Source: Myotis daubentonii
Taxonomy: Eukaryota; Chordata; Mammalia; Chiroptera; Vespertilionidae
DNA length: 64,000 nt
NCBI RefSeq assembly: GCF_963259705.1
Contig: NC_081840.1
Span: 99,864,626 to 99,928,625, forward strand
Direction: 5' to 3'
A program made the translations under genes and the position numbers. Under the pieces are notes generated by a model. The model did not search any database. It was not told where the DNA came from and worked only from the letters and a program-made list of their open reading frames with translations. Below are positions 1 to 10,885 of the stretch, in pieces. Each line of letters starts with the position of its first letter. Position 1 is the first letter of the stretch.

Positions 1-1160
1 CTGATGATTCCTACTTTTCTTTCCTTTGGGGTTTTTTGTCTCCCCATTTTCCTCTTTCTGGCCCTGGGCACCCTGCTTGGGGTTTGAGAGGTTGAAGACC
101 CTATCAGGGCAATGGTCCAGGAATCATTAGCCCTGAGGCTGGGTTTGCCTTGAGTCTCAAGCCTTTATTGTCTCTTCTCTGAGTTGTATCCCCTTCTCCC
201 ACAGATCTGGTTTCTCAGTTGTCTGCTTTAGATGCTCAGGGTGGTGGGAGCATGTGCACAATTCCTCTTATGTGCTATTCCCTGTGAGGATCCAGAGCCC
301 TCTGTCATGCAATTCACTGTGCGGCCCCGGCACCAGTGGCAGGGTAGCATCCTAGGTCCCTCTGGCAGTGCATTTGGCATGGTCCTGTGGCCACTGGCTA
401 TTCACACCAGCTTGCTCCAGGTTGCCCTAGCAGTGCTTTCCTATTTCCTGGAGTGCAGCATGTGCTGGGTTGCTCTTGGTAGCCCCTGCAGGACTGTCCC
501 AGGGGGCAGCGAGAAGTGGGTGTGTGTTGCTCTGCGTTGCACAGTCCCTGCTTTCTTGTAGCCCAGAGTGAGGTGTGCTGAGTTTCTCCAGTTCACCCCT
601 CTTCAGTGTGGAGTGGGGACAGGTTGCCCTGGGTTGCTCAGTCCATGCTTCCCTGTGGCATGAGAGGGGCACATGCTCGGTTACTCCAGGTTACCCCAGA
701 AGCAAAACCCTGGGCTCAGGGTGGAGCGGGTGCTGGGTGGCTTAGGGTCAGGCTAGCAGCATGGTTCTGGGGTCTGGGAAGGGAGTGGGACACAGGGTTC
801 CCTTTGGCTTGTACTCACTGTGGGCTCTTGGAGCCATATCCTAGGATGCTGGGTCCCAGTGGGCTGGTGAGGAGGCCTGATGCAGGAGCTCACTCTGGTG
901 GGGTATGCTCCCTGCAGATTTCTATGAGCTTGCTGGGGGTATTGCGCTGCTCACTGCTGGAGCTCAGTGGTGGCTCCACGCGGGTTATGGCTGGCAAGCA
1001 GCATTCTCTAGGCATCCTCTGCCCTTCCTTATTGAAAATTGTCTCCTCAGCTGTGTCTAATTTGTTAATTCAGGGTGTATGTTCTCCGATTTAGTTGCTT
1101 TTCTGGCCTGGCCTTGGAGGAGATGCATGACACTGCTGCCTTTCCGGCTGCCATTTTTCT
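1..1160 (-). mobile_element. L1 5' UTR and start of ORF1, cut by the window edge
   Basis: Read on the minus strand, this starts with an AT/GGCAGCC-type L1 5' end near 1160, runs through about 1 kb of GC-rich 5' UTR, and ends in a segment (about 1-60) that matches the ORF1 start of the L1 at 37.7 kb in this window (GACAAARAAMC...CCCCAAAGGAAA). Body and 3' end lie left of the window. Short open frames on either strand are incidental to the GC-rich UTR. It appears inserted in the older minus-strand L1 that follows. Confidence 0.65.
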
Positions 1161-2275
1161 CCCTCCCTTTTATGTTTTAATTATTTATTGAATTGCCTAG
1201 AACCTCTAGTACATTGTTGAATAGAAGTGGTAGCATGAAATATATTTAATTTTGTCCCTGACTTTAATGAGAATGCCTCTAAAGTCTCATCAATAAAAAG
1301 ATTACTATAGATTTTGAATATTAGGTAAAGAACCTTCTCCTGTATTCCTAGTTTGCTAAGGTGTTTAAAAATCATGACAAATGTTGATATTTTAATCAAA
1401 TGGTTCTTCTGGAATTACTGAGATAATCATAAACATTTCCTTAATCTCTTAATGTAGTATATTATATCAAAAGATTTTTTTAACCCCTTCTGAAACCAGC
1501 CTTCCATTCCTGAGATGAACCCAGCTTGAACATAAATACTATAAACTTTTATTTGCTACTATTTTATTTAGAATGTTTTGCCTCTGTGCTCATAAAATGA
1601 ATCTATAGTTTTCTTATATTTTCCCTGATCTCAAGGGTACACTAGTTTTAAAAAATTAGCTTGTGGCTTTTCAACTTTTCCAATTCTCTGAAATAACATG
1701 TATAAATTGGAGATTATCTAGACTTTAAAGATATAATACTCAGCTATAAAATCATCAGTACTTGGTCTTTTTTTTTTTTTTATGAGGAAGAGAGTGCTGA
1801 CTACTGCTTTAGGTTCTTCAATGACTGTTAGACTAATTACATTGTCCACATTTTTATTCAGGGTTTTTTTGTGATTTTTTTAAAGAAAATGTTTATCTAA
1901 ATATTTAAATTTTGGACATAAATTTGTTCACAGTAATCATTTAAGGTTTATGTGTAGTAATGTGTAGAAAGCTCTTATTGGATACTAACAATATAAATCT
2001 GTGCCTTTTGTATCTTTTTTTGGTTCTCCTTTATAAGTTTTTTCACATTATTAGTTTTTGGTTCTGTTTATTCCCTCTACTGTCCCTTGATATTTTTACT
2101 TAATTTTTATGTTATTTATTTTATTTTTTTTACATTTCTTGAATTAATTTCTTCTTTTTTTCTAGCTTCTTAATCCAATCACTAGCTTATTTTTAATATA
2201 CTTTTTCTAATTGAAGGTGTTTTGTGCTATAAATTCACTTCTACATACCAGCAGTATTGCTAATTATATATTATA
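1161..2275 (-). mobile_element. Old L1 ORF2 fragment (reverse transcriptase region)
   Basis: The minus strand carries decayed L1 ORF2 sequence; the + strand text around 1500-1530 (CCTTCCATTCCTGAGATGAAC) is the familiar antisense of the L1 reverse transcriptase region. Many stops and indels; no usable frame. The small Helitron at 2276-2567 interrupts it, and AT-rich sequence to about 2840 may be its upstream continuation. Confidence 0.6.
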
Positions 2276-2567
2276 CTAGAGGTCCAGTGCACAAAATTTG
2301 TGCACAGGTAGGGTCCCTAGGCCTGGCCAGTAATCAGGGCCGATCAGGGCCTTCTGGGTGCTGGCTGGGGGCTTCTTTCAGGCCACTGGCGGGGGCCTCC
2401 CTTCCCTGGCTGCCAGCCAGGGCCTCCCATCCCCAGCTGCTGGCCGCCAGCCAGGGCCTTCCTTCAGTCCACCCTGCCTCTGGGTGGTCAGAACATGTCA
2501 TATTGGGCAATAGAACCCCTGGTCTCCCGAACTCCCATGGGGACACTTTGCCTTTTATATATGTAGA
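2276..2567 (-). mobile_element. Short non-autonomous Helitron (Helibat-like)
   Basis: The minus-strand 3' end is CTAG at 2279-2276, preceded by the palindrome GTGCACAAATTTTGTGCAC. The 5' end at 2567 reads TCTACATATATAAAAGGC. Insertion lies between host A and T (…TATA | TGTTTAG), as expected for Helitrons, which make no target duplication. About 290 bp, no coding capacity; the interior is GC-rich and contains GGGCC-rich short repeats. Confidence 0.85.
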
Positions 2568-3179
2568 TGTTTAGTGCCAAATGTAATCTCTGCTATGATC
2601 TTCTCTTCAACCTTCCTATGTTATTTAAGCTTTATTTTCCTGTCTTTATACTCTCAATTTTTAACAACTTTATTCTCTGGTTGGAGAATTTTACTATGTG
2701 TCAACAATTCTTTAAAATGTATTGTTTCATTTGTTATTTAGTACATGAGCAATATTTGGAAGCATTCTATGTTTTTTTAAAGAAAATATTTTTTATGGCA
2801 TTCTATATAAAACTATTAGATCAAATATATTAATTTGTTTTATAGTAGAAAAATTACTAGTCCAGATTATTTGTAAGCAAAGGTACATTCTATAATATTG
2901 TAGGAAAGAAGAAATATGAAGTAGGTTCTGAAATAAGGCTGCAGAGCACCTCTTATATACAACTTTTAGGTTCTATTATTCGATACATTCTATGGTTGGT
3001 TACATTTAACAATTAGTTTAATCTTTATTTTGAAATTTATACTACGGCACTAAAACAGAACTCCAATAAACCATCTGGAGAAAGAATGTGGTATAAAAAT
3101 TATCTGAATCTAAATCAGCCTTGGAAATGTGCCTCTTTGTGTCTAATATTCATAAGGCAAAACTTTATATAGCCTGTAT
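2568..3179. other. AT-rich interval without a gene
   Basis: 2568-2840 may be the upstream part of the old L1 ORF2 fragment; 2841-3179 shows no repeat or gene I can name. Confidence 0.4.
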
Positions 3180-3590
3180 GGTAGGTGGAATGATGCCACA
3201 CAAGCCCTCCCCCCTCACCCCAAGATGTCCAAGTGCTTATCCTGGAATCTGGAATCAGTGAATTTGTTACCTTACATGGTAAAAGGGACTTGGCAGATAT
3301 GATTACATTAAGAATTTTGTGATAAGGAGATTATCTTGATTATCCAAGTGGACCAAATATAATCACAAGGGCCCTTAGCTATGAAAAAGGCAAGAGAGTC
3401 AGAGTTTTGAAGGTACCATGCAACTGGCTTTGAAGATGGAAAGGGCCACTAGCCAAGGAATGCATGAGGCCTCTAGAAAATGAGAAAGGTAAAGAAATGG
3501 ATTTTCCCCTAGAGCCCCCCAGAGCAGCACAGCCCTGCCAACACCTTGATTTTAGCCCAGTGTAATCCATTTCAGTCAGAAATGTTGTGG
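3180..3590 (+). repeat. Old LTR-like interspersed repeat (MaLR/MLT-like, name uncertain)
   Basis: Text such as GTTACCTTACATGG, AAAAGGGACTTGGCAGAT and GATTTTAGCCCAGTG is characteristic of a common ancient mammalian repeat that I associate with the MaLR/MLT group. No coding capacity and no clear borders. The family name is from recall and needs a RepeatMasker check. Confidence 0.45.
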
Positions 3591-3912
3591 TTTCTTTTTT
3601 TCACATTTTCATTCTTATTATGGGTTATCACAATTTAATATTTCCCACCATATATTTTATTTTCCTTACTAATTTTTGTTTGCTTGATCTGTTAAGTTCT
3701 AATAGAAGTTTATTAAAATCTTCAACTATGATTGTAGATTTGTCAACTTATCCTTATAATTCTGTCAATTTTTGCTTTCATATTTCCATGCTGCCTTGAG
3801 ATAATTCATACTTTGGTGTTTCTGGTTGATTATTCCTCTATTATTATGTAATTTCACATTTTACTCCTATTAGTGACCTTTGTCCTACATTCAATTTTTA
3901 CTTATATTTATA
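3591..3912 (-). other. AT-rich flank, possible L1 remnant
   Basis: T-rich on the + strand with phrases resembling antisense L1 ORF2 (TCTGTCAATTTTTGCTTTCA). No frame. It forms the left host flank of the Helitron dimer beginning at 3913. Confidence 0.35.
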
Positions 3913-5510
3913 CTAGAGGCCCGGTGCACAAAAATTTGTGCACTCAGGGGAAGTGGGGGTCCCTCAGCCTGGCCTGTGCCCTCTCACAGTCTGGGACCCC
4001 TCGGGAGATAACGACCTGCTGGCTTAGGCCTGCTCCCAGGTGGCAGAGGGCAGGCCTAATCCCTAGGTGCAGCCCCTGGTCAGGCTCAGAGCAGGGCCGA
4101 TTGGGGAGTTGGGGCACCGCCCCCTGTCATGCACAGAGCAGGGCGGATTGGGAGGTTGCGATGCCACCCTCAGACACTCTCAGGGTAGGGACGATTGGGG
4201 GGTTGGGGCACCGCCCCCTGTCACACTCAAGGCAGGGTCGATGGGGAGGTTGCGGCACCACCCCCTGTCACGCACAGAGCAGGGCCCATCAGGGTGTTGG
4301 GGAGCTCCCCCCTGTCACTCAGAGAGTAGGGCCAATAGGGGAGTTGGGGCACTGCCCCGTCACACACAGTGCAGGGTGGATCAGGGGGTTGGGGCACCAC
4401 CCTCTATCACCCACAGAGCAGGGCCGATCAGAGGGTTGGGGCGCCGCACTCTATCACCCACAGAGCAGGGCCGATCAGGGGGTTGGGGCACCGCCACTTT
4501 CACACTCAGGGCAGGGCCGATGGGGAGGTTATGGCTCTACCCCGTCACACACAGAGCAGGGTCCGTGGGGTGGGGGAGGTTGGGGCACCGCACCCTGTCA
4601 CACACAGAGCCGCAGGGCGATCAGGGGGTTGGGGAGCTCCCCCCTATCAGGCACAGAGCAGGGCCGATCAGGGGGTTGGGGCGCCTTCCCCTGTCAGGAA
4701 CAGAGCAGGGCAGATACAGAGATTGTGGCCCCACCCCCTGTCACACACAGAGCCACAGGGAGATCAGGGGGTTTGGGCGCTGCCCCCTGTCATGCTGATC
4801 CCGGTGCCGGGAGACCTCGAGGCTCCACTGATCCTGGTGCTGGGAGGCATATTACCCTTTTACTATATAGAATAGAGGCCTGGTGCATGGATGGGGGCCG
4901 GCTCGTTTGCCCTGAAGGGTGTCCCGGATCAGGGTGGGGGTCCCCACTGGGGTGCCTGGCCAGCCTGGATGAGGGGATGATGGCTGTTTGCAGCTGGTCA
5001 CACACCCTTCAGGGTGGGGGTCCCCACTGGGGTGCCTGGCCAGTCTGGGTGAGGGGCTGAGGGCTGTTTTCAGGCTGGGACTGAAGCTCCCAACTGCTCC
5101 TTTTTTCTTTTCTTTTTTTTTTTTATTCTGAGGCAGCTTTAGCTCTGAGGCTCCAGCTCTTAGGCCTCCACTCCTGAAAGCAGGTATCTGGTTTGTTTAG
5201 GTTCTACAATCGAAACTCTGTATCAACTCCAGGTCTGAGATCCTGGCTAGCTGACAGCTGGTTTCTGGGGTTTTGTTTAGCTTCTATTTTTGTAACTATG
5301 TTTCAAACTGCCAGCTCAGAGGCCTACAGAGGCAGGCAGGGAAAGTTGGAGTCCTCCGTTACTGAAGCAAGCAAGCCTCATGTTAGTTTCAAGCTGCCTG
5401 ACTGCTGGCTGCCATCTTGGCTGACAGTTAATTTGCATATTGCCCTGATTAGCCAATGGGAAGGTAGCGGTCGTACGCCAATTACCATGTTTCTCTTTTA
5501 TTAGATAGGA
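3913..5510 (-). mobile_element. Composite Helitron dimer 1
   Basis: Two head-to-tail minus-strand Helitrons. The outer 5' end at 5510 is TCCTATCTAATAAAAGAG; the outer 3' end at 3916-3913 is CTAG with the hairpin GTGCACAAAAATTTGTGCAC. The inner junction at about 4872 joins the end of unit 2 (GGCCTCTA) directly to the start of unit 1 (TTCTATATAGTAAAAGGG). There the CTAG has lost its G, and the hairpin is reduced to GGTGCATGG with no second arm. Unit 1 (3913-4872) is mostly a minisatellite; unit 2 (4873-5510) has a T-rich stretch and a Helibat 5' region. Host flanks are A and T. Open frames in the minisatellite are repeat artefacts. Confidence 0.8.
4083..4792. repeat. Minisatellite, ~47-50 bp period, inside Helitron dimer 1
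   Basis: About 14 imperfect units of the form CAGAGCAGGGCCGATCAGGG + GGTTGGGGC… + CCTGTCACACA. The same array, with fewer units, lies in the dimer at 28 kb, so it travelled with the element. The absence of unique spacers rules out a CRISPR-like array. Confidence 0.85.
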
Positions 5511-6257
5511 TTGTTGCACTAGTGTAACAGAATGCACTCATCTCTCTACCTGAAAAGACAGCTTGCTGCAAAAACCTGTGACTTTCTGCTTGAGGGATTA
5601 TTTGTCTGTCCATGGCAGAAAATTCTACTTTATTTATTGACTCCAGAGAGGGAGGAACAGAGGAGGGAGGGGGAAGTAGGGGAGAGTAAGGGAAGCGAGA
5701 GAAAGAGAGAGAATGTGAGAAAGATATATCCAATGTCATGGGAATCAAACCCATGACATTGATGCACAGGACAACACTCCAACCAACGGGGCCACACCAG
5801 TCAGAGAAGAAAATTCTACTTATCCACAGGCAAGCCAAAAGAGACAGCCCCAGAGCTAGCACTCAACAATGACCCTTGTCACCAGGACTGCCAGCTGATT
5901 TTCTTTTGGTCAATAGATGCATTAGTATTTCTTTCCCCACCCTTTATTATATACCTTTTATGTTTTTTAGGCTCTTCTATTGTGAGAACTATATAGCTGG
6001 CCTAAAAATTTCAATCTGAACATTTTTGTCTGTTAAAAGTTCAGTCCAGAGTATTGACTAACTACTCACATAGGCCAAATCTGACCTGAAATCTGTTTTT
6101 GTATGACTTGCAAGCTAAGAATGATTTTCAGGTTTTTAAGGACAAATGCAGAAACTGTATGTGGCCCACAACACCTACAATATTTATCTGATCCTTTACA
6201 AAAAAATGTTGCCAACTCCTGGTTTAATCCACTCATAGTTATTGTGTTATTGACATA
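5511..6257. other. Gene-free interval with SINE and DNA-transposon remnants
   Basis: 5627-5806 is a degraded minus-strand SINE (listed separately). 6090-6225 (…TGTATGTGGCCCACAA…TTGCCAACTCCTGG) resembles one end of an ancient hAT-type DNA transposon. The rest is unassigned. Confidence 0.4.
5627..5806 (-). mobile_element. Ves-type SINE, degraded
   Basis: Reading the minus strand, a tRNA-like head (GACTGGTGTGGCCCCGTTGG, then a degenerate B-box GGTTTGATTCC near 5745) is followed by a pyrimidine-rich tail (antisense GGGAGG/GAGAGA), as in the other Ves SINEs of the window. Too diverged for clear target duplications. Confidence 0.6.
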
Positions 6258-6721
6258 CTAGTGGCCCACTGCAGGGATTCGTGCACATTGAAAAGAAAAT
6301 AATTAGAAGAAATATTTTAATATTGCTATTCGCCCTTTCTCTGTAATGGAAGTGTCGGAGCTGCCACTGGTCACTGTCTGCGAAGCGATCAGCAGGGTGA
6401 CTGGGCACCCACCAGGCTCCCTCAGAGCCTGGGAGCTGGACAGCAGCCCTGCCACCCGCCGCCGCCACTGGTTGCTGTCTGCGGGGGCGACTGGCGTAGC
6501 GCTCACCTGCTCCACCATCCTGCAGCTGTCCCGCTCTCCTCAGGGCCCATTGGGGCCAGCAGCCCCTCCACTGTCACCTGCTGCCAGCAGCGCATCACGG
6601 ACACCCGCCATGTTCTGCACAGCCCCCTGGTGGTCAGTGCATGTTATAGCAAGCAGCTGAACTCCGGGTTGAACTCCCAGTAGAGGGGACAATTTGCATA
6701 TTAGGCTTTTATTATATGGGA
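6258..6721 (-). mobile_element. Helitron, directly abutting the next Helitron
   Basis: 3' end CTAG at 6261-6258; the subterminal GGGCCAC and GTGCACGAATCCCTGCAG form a weakened hairpin. 5' end TCCCATATAATAAAAGCC begins at 6721, exactly beside the CTAG (6722-6725) of the Helitron to the right. The 464-bp interior is GC-rich; no recognised gene. Confidence 0.8.
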
Positions 6722-6764
6722 CTAGTGGCCCAGTGCACAGATTTGTGCACATTGAAAGGAAATC

Positions 6765-6818
6765 GGTCAGTCCGAGGCTTAACCCTATAGCTGCTCCCCA
6801 CACCTCACCCTTCTTTTA
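6765..6818 (-). repeat. 3' LTR remnant (38 bp) and polypurine tract
   Basis: On the minus strand, TAAAAGAAGGGTGAGG (6818-6803) is a polypurine tract directly before TGTGGGGAGCAGC (6802 downward), the U3 start. The LTR stops after 38 bp at 6765 and passes straight into the Helitron 3' subterminal sequence. Confidence 0.88.
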
Positions 6819-7070
6819 TTTTTTAAGCTACTATAATGAAAGTTTTCAAGCTACCATAATGAAAGTAAAACTTAAGCATCAAGAACAAAACTCTGGCTAT
6901 TAAAACAATAACAAAATAATGCCAATGTTTTAACATTTTTAAAACTAGTAAGAATAACAAAAAATGCCAATGCAAAACAGTAATAAGTGAGAAATAAAAC
7001 TACGGTAACATTTTTCTACTAAATGAAAGTTTCTTTTGCTGATTTACTCAGAGTCCTCGAACTTGGCTGC

Positions 7071-7412
7071 TCAAGACTGGCAGCTAACCAATGCTACTAT
7101 AGCCAGAAACGTGGTTGAGGGAGTAGCTTCCACTTCTTGCTTTTCTACCATCTGCTGGGCATCAGTTGTTAGCTTCTTCAGCTTACCCCAAGTCGGTGGT
7201 TTGGTTGTCCTCCTTGATCTGGCTAGTGGGCGGGGTCGCTGGAGACGGGCTTCCCAAAGTGTCAGCACATTGAACGGCTGGATCAATGGGTCCATCAGGG
7301 CCGCGCTTGATGGTGGCGTCCGGGGAGGAGTCAGCTGTGCCCTCTGGGTCGGCCGATGTGGATGATATGGGGGAGGAAGAAGGTGAGGCAGAGGAGGAGG
7401 GTGGTGTGACAT
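7071..7412 (-). pseudogene. env: env, N-terminal stub
   Basis: A 113-codon frame beginning 5 bp after the pol stop. A proline/basic leader is followed by KPPTWGKLKKLT and a hydrophobic stretch (TTFLAIVALVS), resembling the signal-peptide region of betaretrovirus-like envelopes. Everything after about codon 113 (surface and transmembrane subunits) is absent; the remaining ~230 bp to the polypurine tract is A/T-rich and non-coding. Confidence 0.7.
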
Positions 7413-7416
7413 GGGG

Positions 7417-8682
7417 TCAGATTAGATGGACTGGAATCCACACAGGTGAGTCTGTGTCCTGTGAAAATATACAAGCATACCCTCGCCCCCAGGCTAAAAG
7501 TACATCAGGTCCCTTCCAGGCTCCTGTAAGTAAGTCTCTCCATTTGACGAGGGCTTTAGGTTTAGTTAGATCAGGGTTCCAATGTCTGTAGATCTTGGAA
7601 TTTCCGTCAGAATCTACACTTAGTATATTAATTACAAATAGAGTATGTTGTAGAACATGATAAGGAGAGGAATATTTAAACTCATTTTTTTGTAATTTTT
7701 TAATTTGTATTTTTAAAGTTTGGTGAGCCCTTTCTACTATTGCTTGGCCTTGAGGATTGTAGGGTATTCCTGTAGTATGTGCGATGCCGAATGTAGAGCA
7801 TAAGTTTTTAAAGGCTGTAGATTTATAGGCAGGCCCATTGTCTGTTGTAAGTGCCCTTGGTATTCCTAGGTAGGATAAACATTGGAATAGATGTTGACTT
7901 ACATCTTTAAAGGCTTCTCCTGTACGTGCAGAAGCAAGGATAACATGAGACAAGGTATCAATACAAACACGCACATAGCAAAGTTTGCCAAAAGATGGAA
8001 CATGAGTAATATCCATCTGCCATAAGTCACAGGGTCTAAGTCCTCTTGGATTAACTCCAGTAGAAGGGCTAGGAAAATGGGTAGGACAGTGGCCGCAGTC
8101 ACGCACAATAGCTTGAGCAGCTTCTCTAGATATGCGATAATATAGACGGAGAGCAGAAGCATTTTGATGGTGAATGGCATGAGACCGCCGGGCTTCTTCT
8201 AGAGCTGTACAAACTACTGGGCGAGTTAGTAAATCCGCCTGATAATTTCCTTCGCTTAAGGGTCCTGGTAGGCAGGAATGAGCTCTAATATGTCCAATAT
8301 AGAAACCCTTTTCTCGTCTATGAATGTAAGTTTGTAGCTGAGTTAACAAAGAGAAAATGGCTGTTCTTCCTTGTGGGAGAGATGCAGTCTCAATATTAGG
8401 AAATAATTTAACTATATATTGAGAGTCAGTGTACAAGTTAAAGGGAACCTGTTGCAATTGTTCAAAAGCATAAATGACTGCCAAAAGCTCTGTTCTCTGG
8501 GCTGACATCTCTAAGGTTTGTTGTGCATGGGTTATTGAGTCAATGATTATTACTGCCCTACCATTAGAGGAACCATCTGTGAATACTAAGGAAGCAGGAG
8601 GTGATAATGGCTCTTTTGAACATTTAATAGGAAATATAAATGGATGTAGGGAGAGAAATTGCAATATAGGTGATCTTGGCAA
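7417..8682 (-). pseudogene. pol: pol, RNase H and integrase, long open frame
   Basis: 421 codons without a stop. RNase H residues: VFTDGSSNGRA, QRTELLAVIYA, LYTDSQYIV and GNYQADLLTR, matching the D-E-D-D set. Integrase: the N-terminal zinc HHCC (HAIHHQ…CGHC), the catalytic core with WQMDITH, TTDNGPAY and PYNPQGQAIVERAH (the DD35E triad all present), and a C-terminal W-rich domain (VKWRDLLTGAWKGPD). The first ATG is internal to pol; there is no gene-specific start. It ends just before the env ATG at 7412. It is called a pseudogene because the pol precursor upstream is broken. Confidence 0.9.
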
Positions 8683-9951
8683 ATGATGTAAAATTTGTCC
8701 TGGGAAGTTACCTATAGCTATTTGCCACTCTTCTTCAAATTGTAATAATATGTCTAATTGTTCTCTTTTATAAGGTATTATTATCTCAGTAACTTCTCTT
8801 CCAAAGAGTTCGATACTTCATCATCTACCTTTGATAATGAGAGTGGCCACTAGGAAGGGATAGGATGTTACAATCTTCCTAGGTGTGACAGGTAAATGTA
8901 TCCATTCTAATGGTCCTTCCTGCCATAAGCATCCTGTAGGAGTCTATTTAGTGGTTAGAATGATTAAAGTCCAAGATTTGGAATAATTTAGATACTGTAG
9001 TTGCTGTTTATTGATGGCCTGTTCTATTTTTGCTATAGCATTTTCTCCTTCTACAGTTAATTGTCGGGGAGACTTAGGGTTAGAATCTCCCTTTAAAATA
9101 TCAAATAGAGGTTTTAAGTCAAGAGTGGTTATTTTTAGATATGACCTGACCCAGTTGATATCACCTAATAGTTTCTGATAATCATTTAATGTGTTTAAAT
9201 AATCTTTTCTTAATTGTAAACGCTGATGGGTGATAGTAGAGGTATGTAATATTCTGCCTAAGTAGGAAAAAGAAGGTTCAGTCTGAATCTTTTCTGGGGC
9301 TATTTTTAGACCATGTTCTTCTAAAGCAAGGATGGTCTGTGTAAGAATTTCCTGTAAATTAATCTGATCCTTATGAACTAGTAAAATATCATCCATATAA
9401 TGAATAAGATATAGATCTGAAAATTTCTTTCGAATAGCTTGCAATGCCTGATCTACAAACTTTTGACATAATGTAGGACTATTTTTCATCCCTTGTGGGA
9501 GAACCTTCCATTGATATCTCTGATAAGGCTGTTTAAAGTTTTCTGATGGTGTGCTGAATGCAAATCTTTGACAATCAGCCAGGTAAAGAGGTATGGTGAA
9601 GAAACAATCCTGTAAGTCAATAACAACAACACAATACTCCTGTGGAATTGCCACAGGGGAGGGCAATCCAGGTTATAAGGAGCCCATATCTTCCATGGTG
9701 GCATTTATGGCTCTAAGATCTTGCAAAAGTCTCCACTTGCCTGATTTCTTTCTTATTACAAATATGGGTGTGTTCCAGGGACTATTTGATGGCTCTATAT
9801 GTCCCTCTGCTAATTGCTGACCAATTAATTGTCGGGCTGCTGATATTTTCTCAGATGTTAAGGGCCATTGCTCAACCCATACTGGTTGTGATGATTTCCA
9901 GACTATGGGATCAGCAGTCCTAGGGGCAATGGCCCTAATTATAAACCCCAA
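8683..9951 (-). pseudogene. pol: pol, reverse transcriptase part, frameshifted
   Basis: The RT N-terminus (9951-9673, 92 codons, including WPLTSEKI and [10 protein letters not shown]) is separated by a frameshift near 9670 from the palm domain (9666-8944, 240 codons). The palm has VVVIDLQDCFF, the LPQGMKNSPTLCQ segment and the catalytic YMDD box with VHKD downstream. 8943-8683, covering the connection domain, has stops in all frames. RT would copy viral RNA into DNA; this copy cannot make it in one piece. Confidence 0.88.
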
Positions 9952-10150
9952 TATCCAAGTCCCTGTAGAGGAGTGTGAGGTATTACTTCTATAGGATATA
10001 GTCTTCCTTGCTCTTCTCTTCCCACTCCCTTTTCTGGATTAAATCCCATGTCTAGCACCTGTGATGTTACTCTATCACTAGGGCTATATAATAGAACTCC
10101 CATTTGAGACAAGATATCCCTTCCCCATAATGTAAAGGTGATGGTTGTAA

Positions 10151-10861
10151 TTATATAGGGACAGAATGTTCCTGAATGTTTATCTTCATCAGCCCAAGAT
10201 AAATCTGAGAACTCTTTCTTACATTAGATTCCTTGCCTAGTCCTATTAGGGAAGTGGGGGTGGTGTGTGTGGGCCATGAAGAGGGCCAATCCTTCCCTGC
10301 TATGCAGGAAACATCTGCTCCTGTATCCAATAGACCTTCAATTGGTTTTCCCTGAATTTGTAAAATTGTTGTAGGTCTAGCAGCGTGGATTTCTTGTATC
10401 CAAAATGCTGCATCACTAGATCCAAAGCCTCCGGCCCCTCTGGCTTCCTGGGTAACAGCTGTACCTATTTTATGTATTGGTAATAGGAGTAATTGGGCAA
10501 TTCTCTGGTTGAGCTGAATCTGTATAGTTGTGGTGGGCAGGGAAAGTAAAATCTGTATTTCTCCTGTGAAGTCTGCATCAACAACTCCTGGGATGACTAA
10601 GATCCCTTGTAACGGGGTGGAGCTCCATCCTAATATTAAACCTACAGTTCCCTCAGGCAGTGGCCCAGACACACCTGTAGGAATGGCTGCTACCGGCGAG
10701 TCTGGGGTTAGTATGCGTGGGTGGTGGAATGGAGGTCCAATCCTGCACTGCCTGGATTGCCCTGAAGAGGTCACTGACTGATTGAAATTTACAAAGGGGT
10801 TGAGGGTTGATGCCCCTATTATTGCAGGGACCTGGGGCTGGCCACCTCTCAAGTTTCCCAA
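10151..10861 (-). pseudogene. pro: dUTPase-protease (pro), partial frame
   Basis: A 236-codon frame. The N-terminal half shows trimeric dUTPase motifs in order: PLPEGTVGLILG, GVVDADFTGEI, RIAQLLLLP and the glycine-rich RGAGGFGSS. It is followed by an aspartic protease active site LLDTGADVSCIA. This arrangement is typical of betaretroviruses, where pro is reached by frameshifting out of gag. The frame ends soon after the active site, so the protease C-terminus is lost or in another frame. dUTPase hydrolyses dUTP; the protease would process Gag-Pol. Confidence 0.85.
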
Positions 10862-10885
10862 TTGAGGTGATGAGATAGAACCTCC

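Noticed and set aside
606..1094. 162-codon frame on the + strand
   Set aside because: It runs antisense through a GC-rich L1 5' UTR and shows no domain.
4083..4792. Possible CRISPR-like array
   Set aside because: Repeats are imperfect and directly tandem, without unique spacers; the setting is a mammalian Helitron.
3873..5060. 395-codon open frame on the + strand
   Set aside because: It runs antisense through the Helitron minisatellite; a ~47-50-bp repeat keeps all frames open. Same for frames at 28066-28725.
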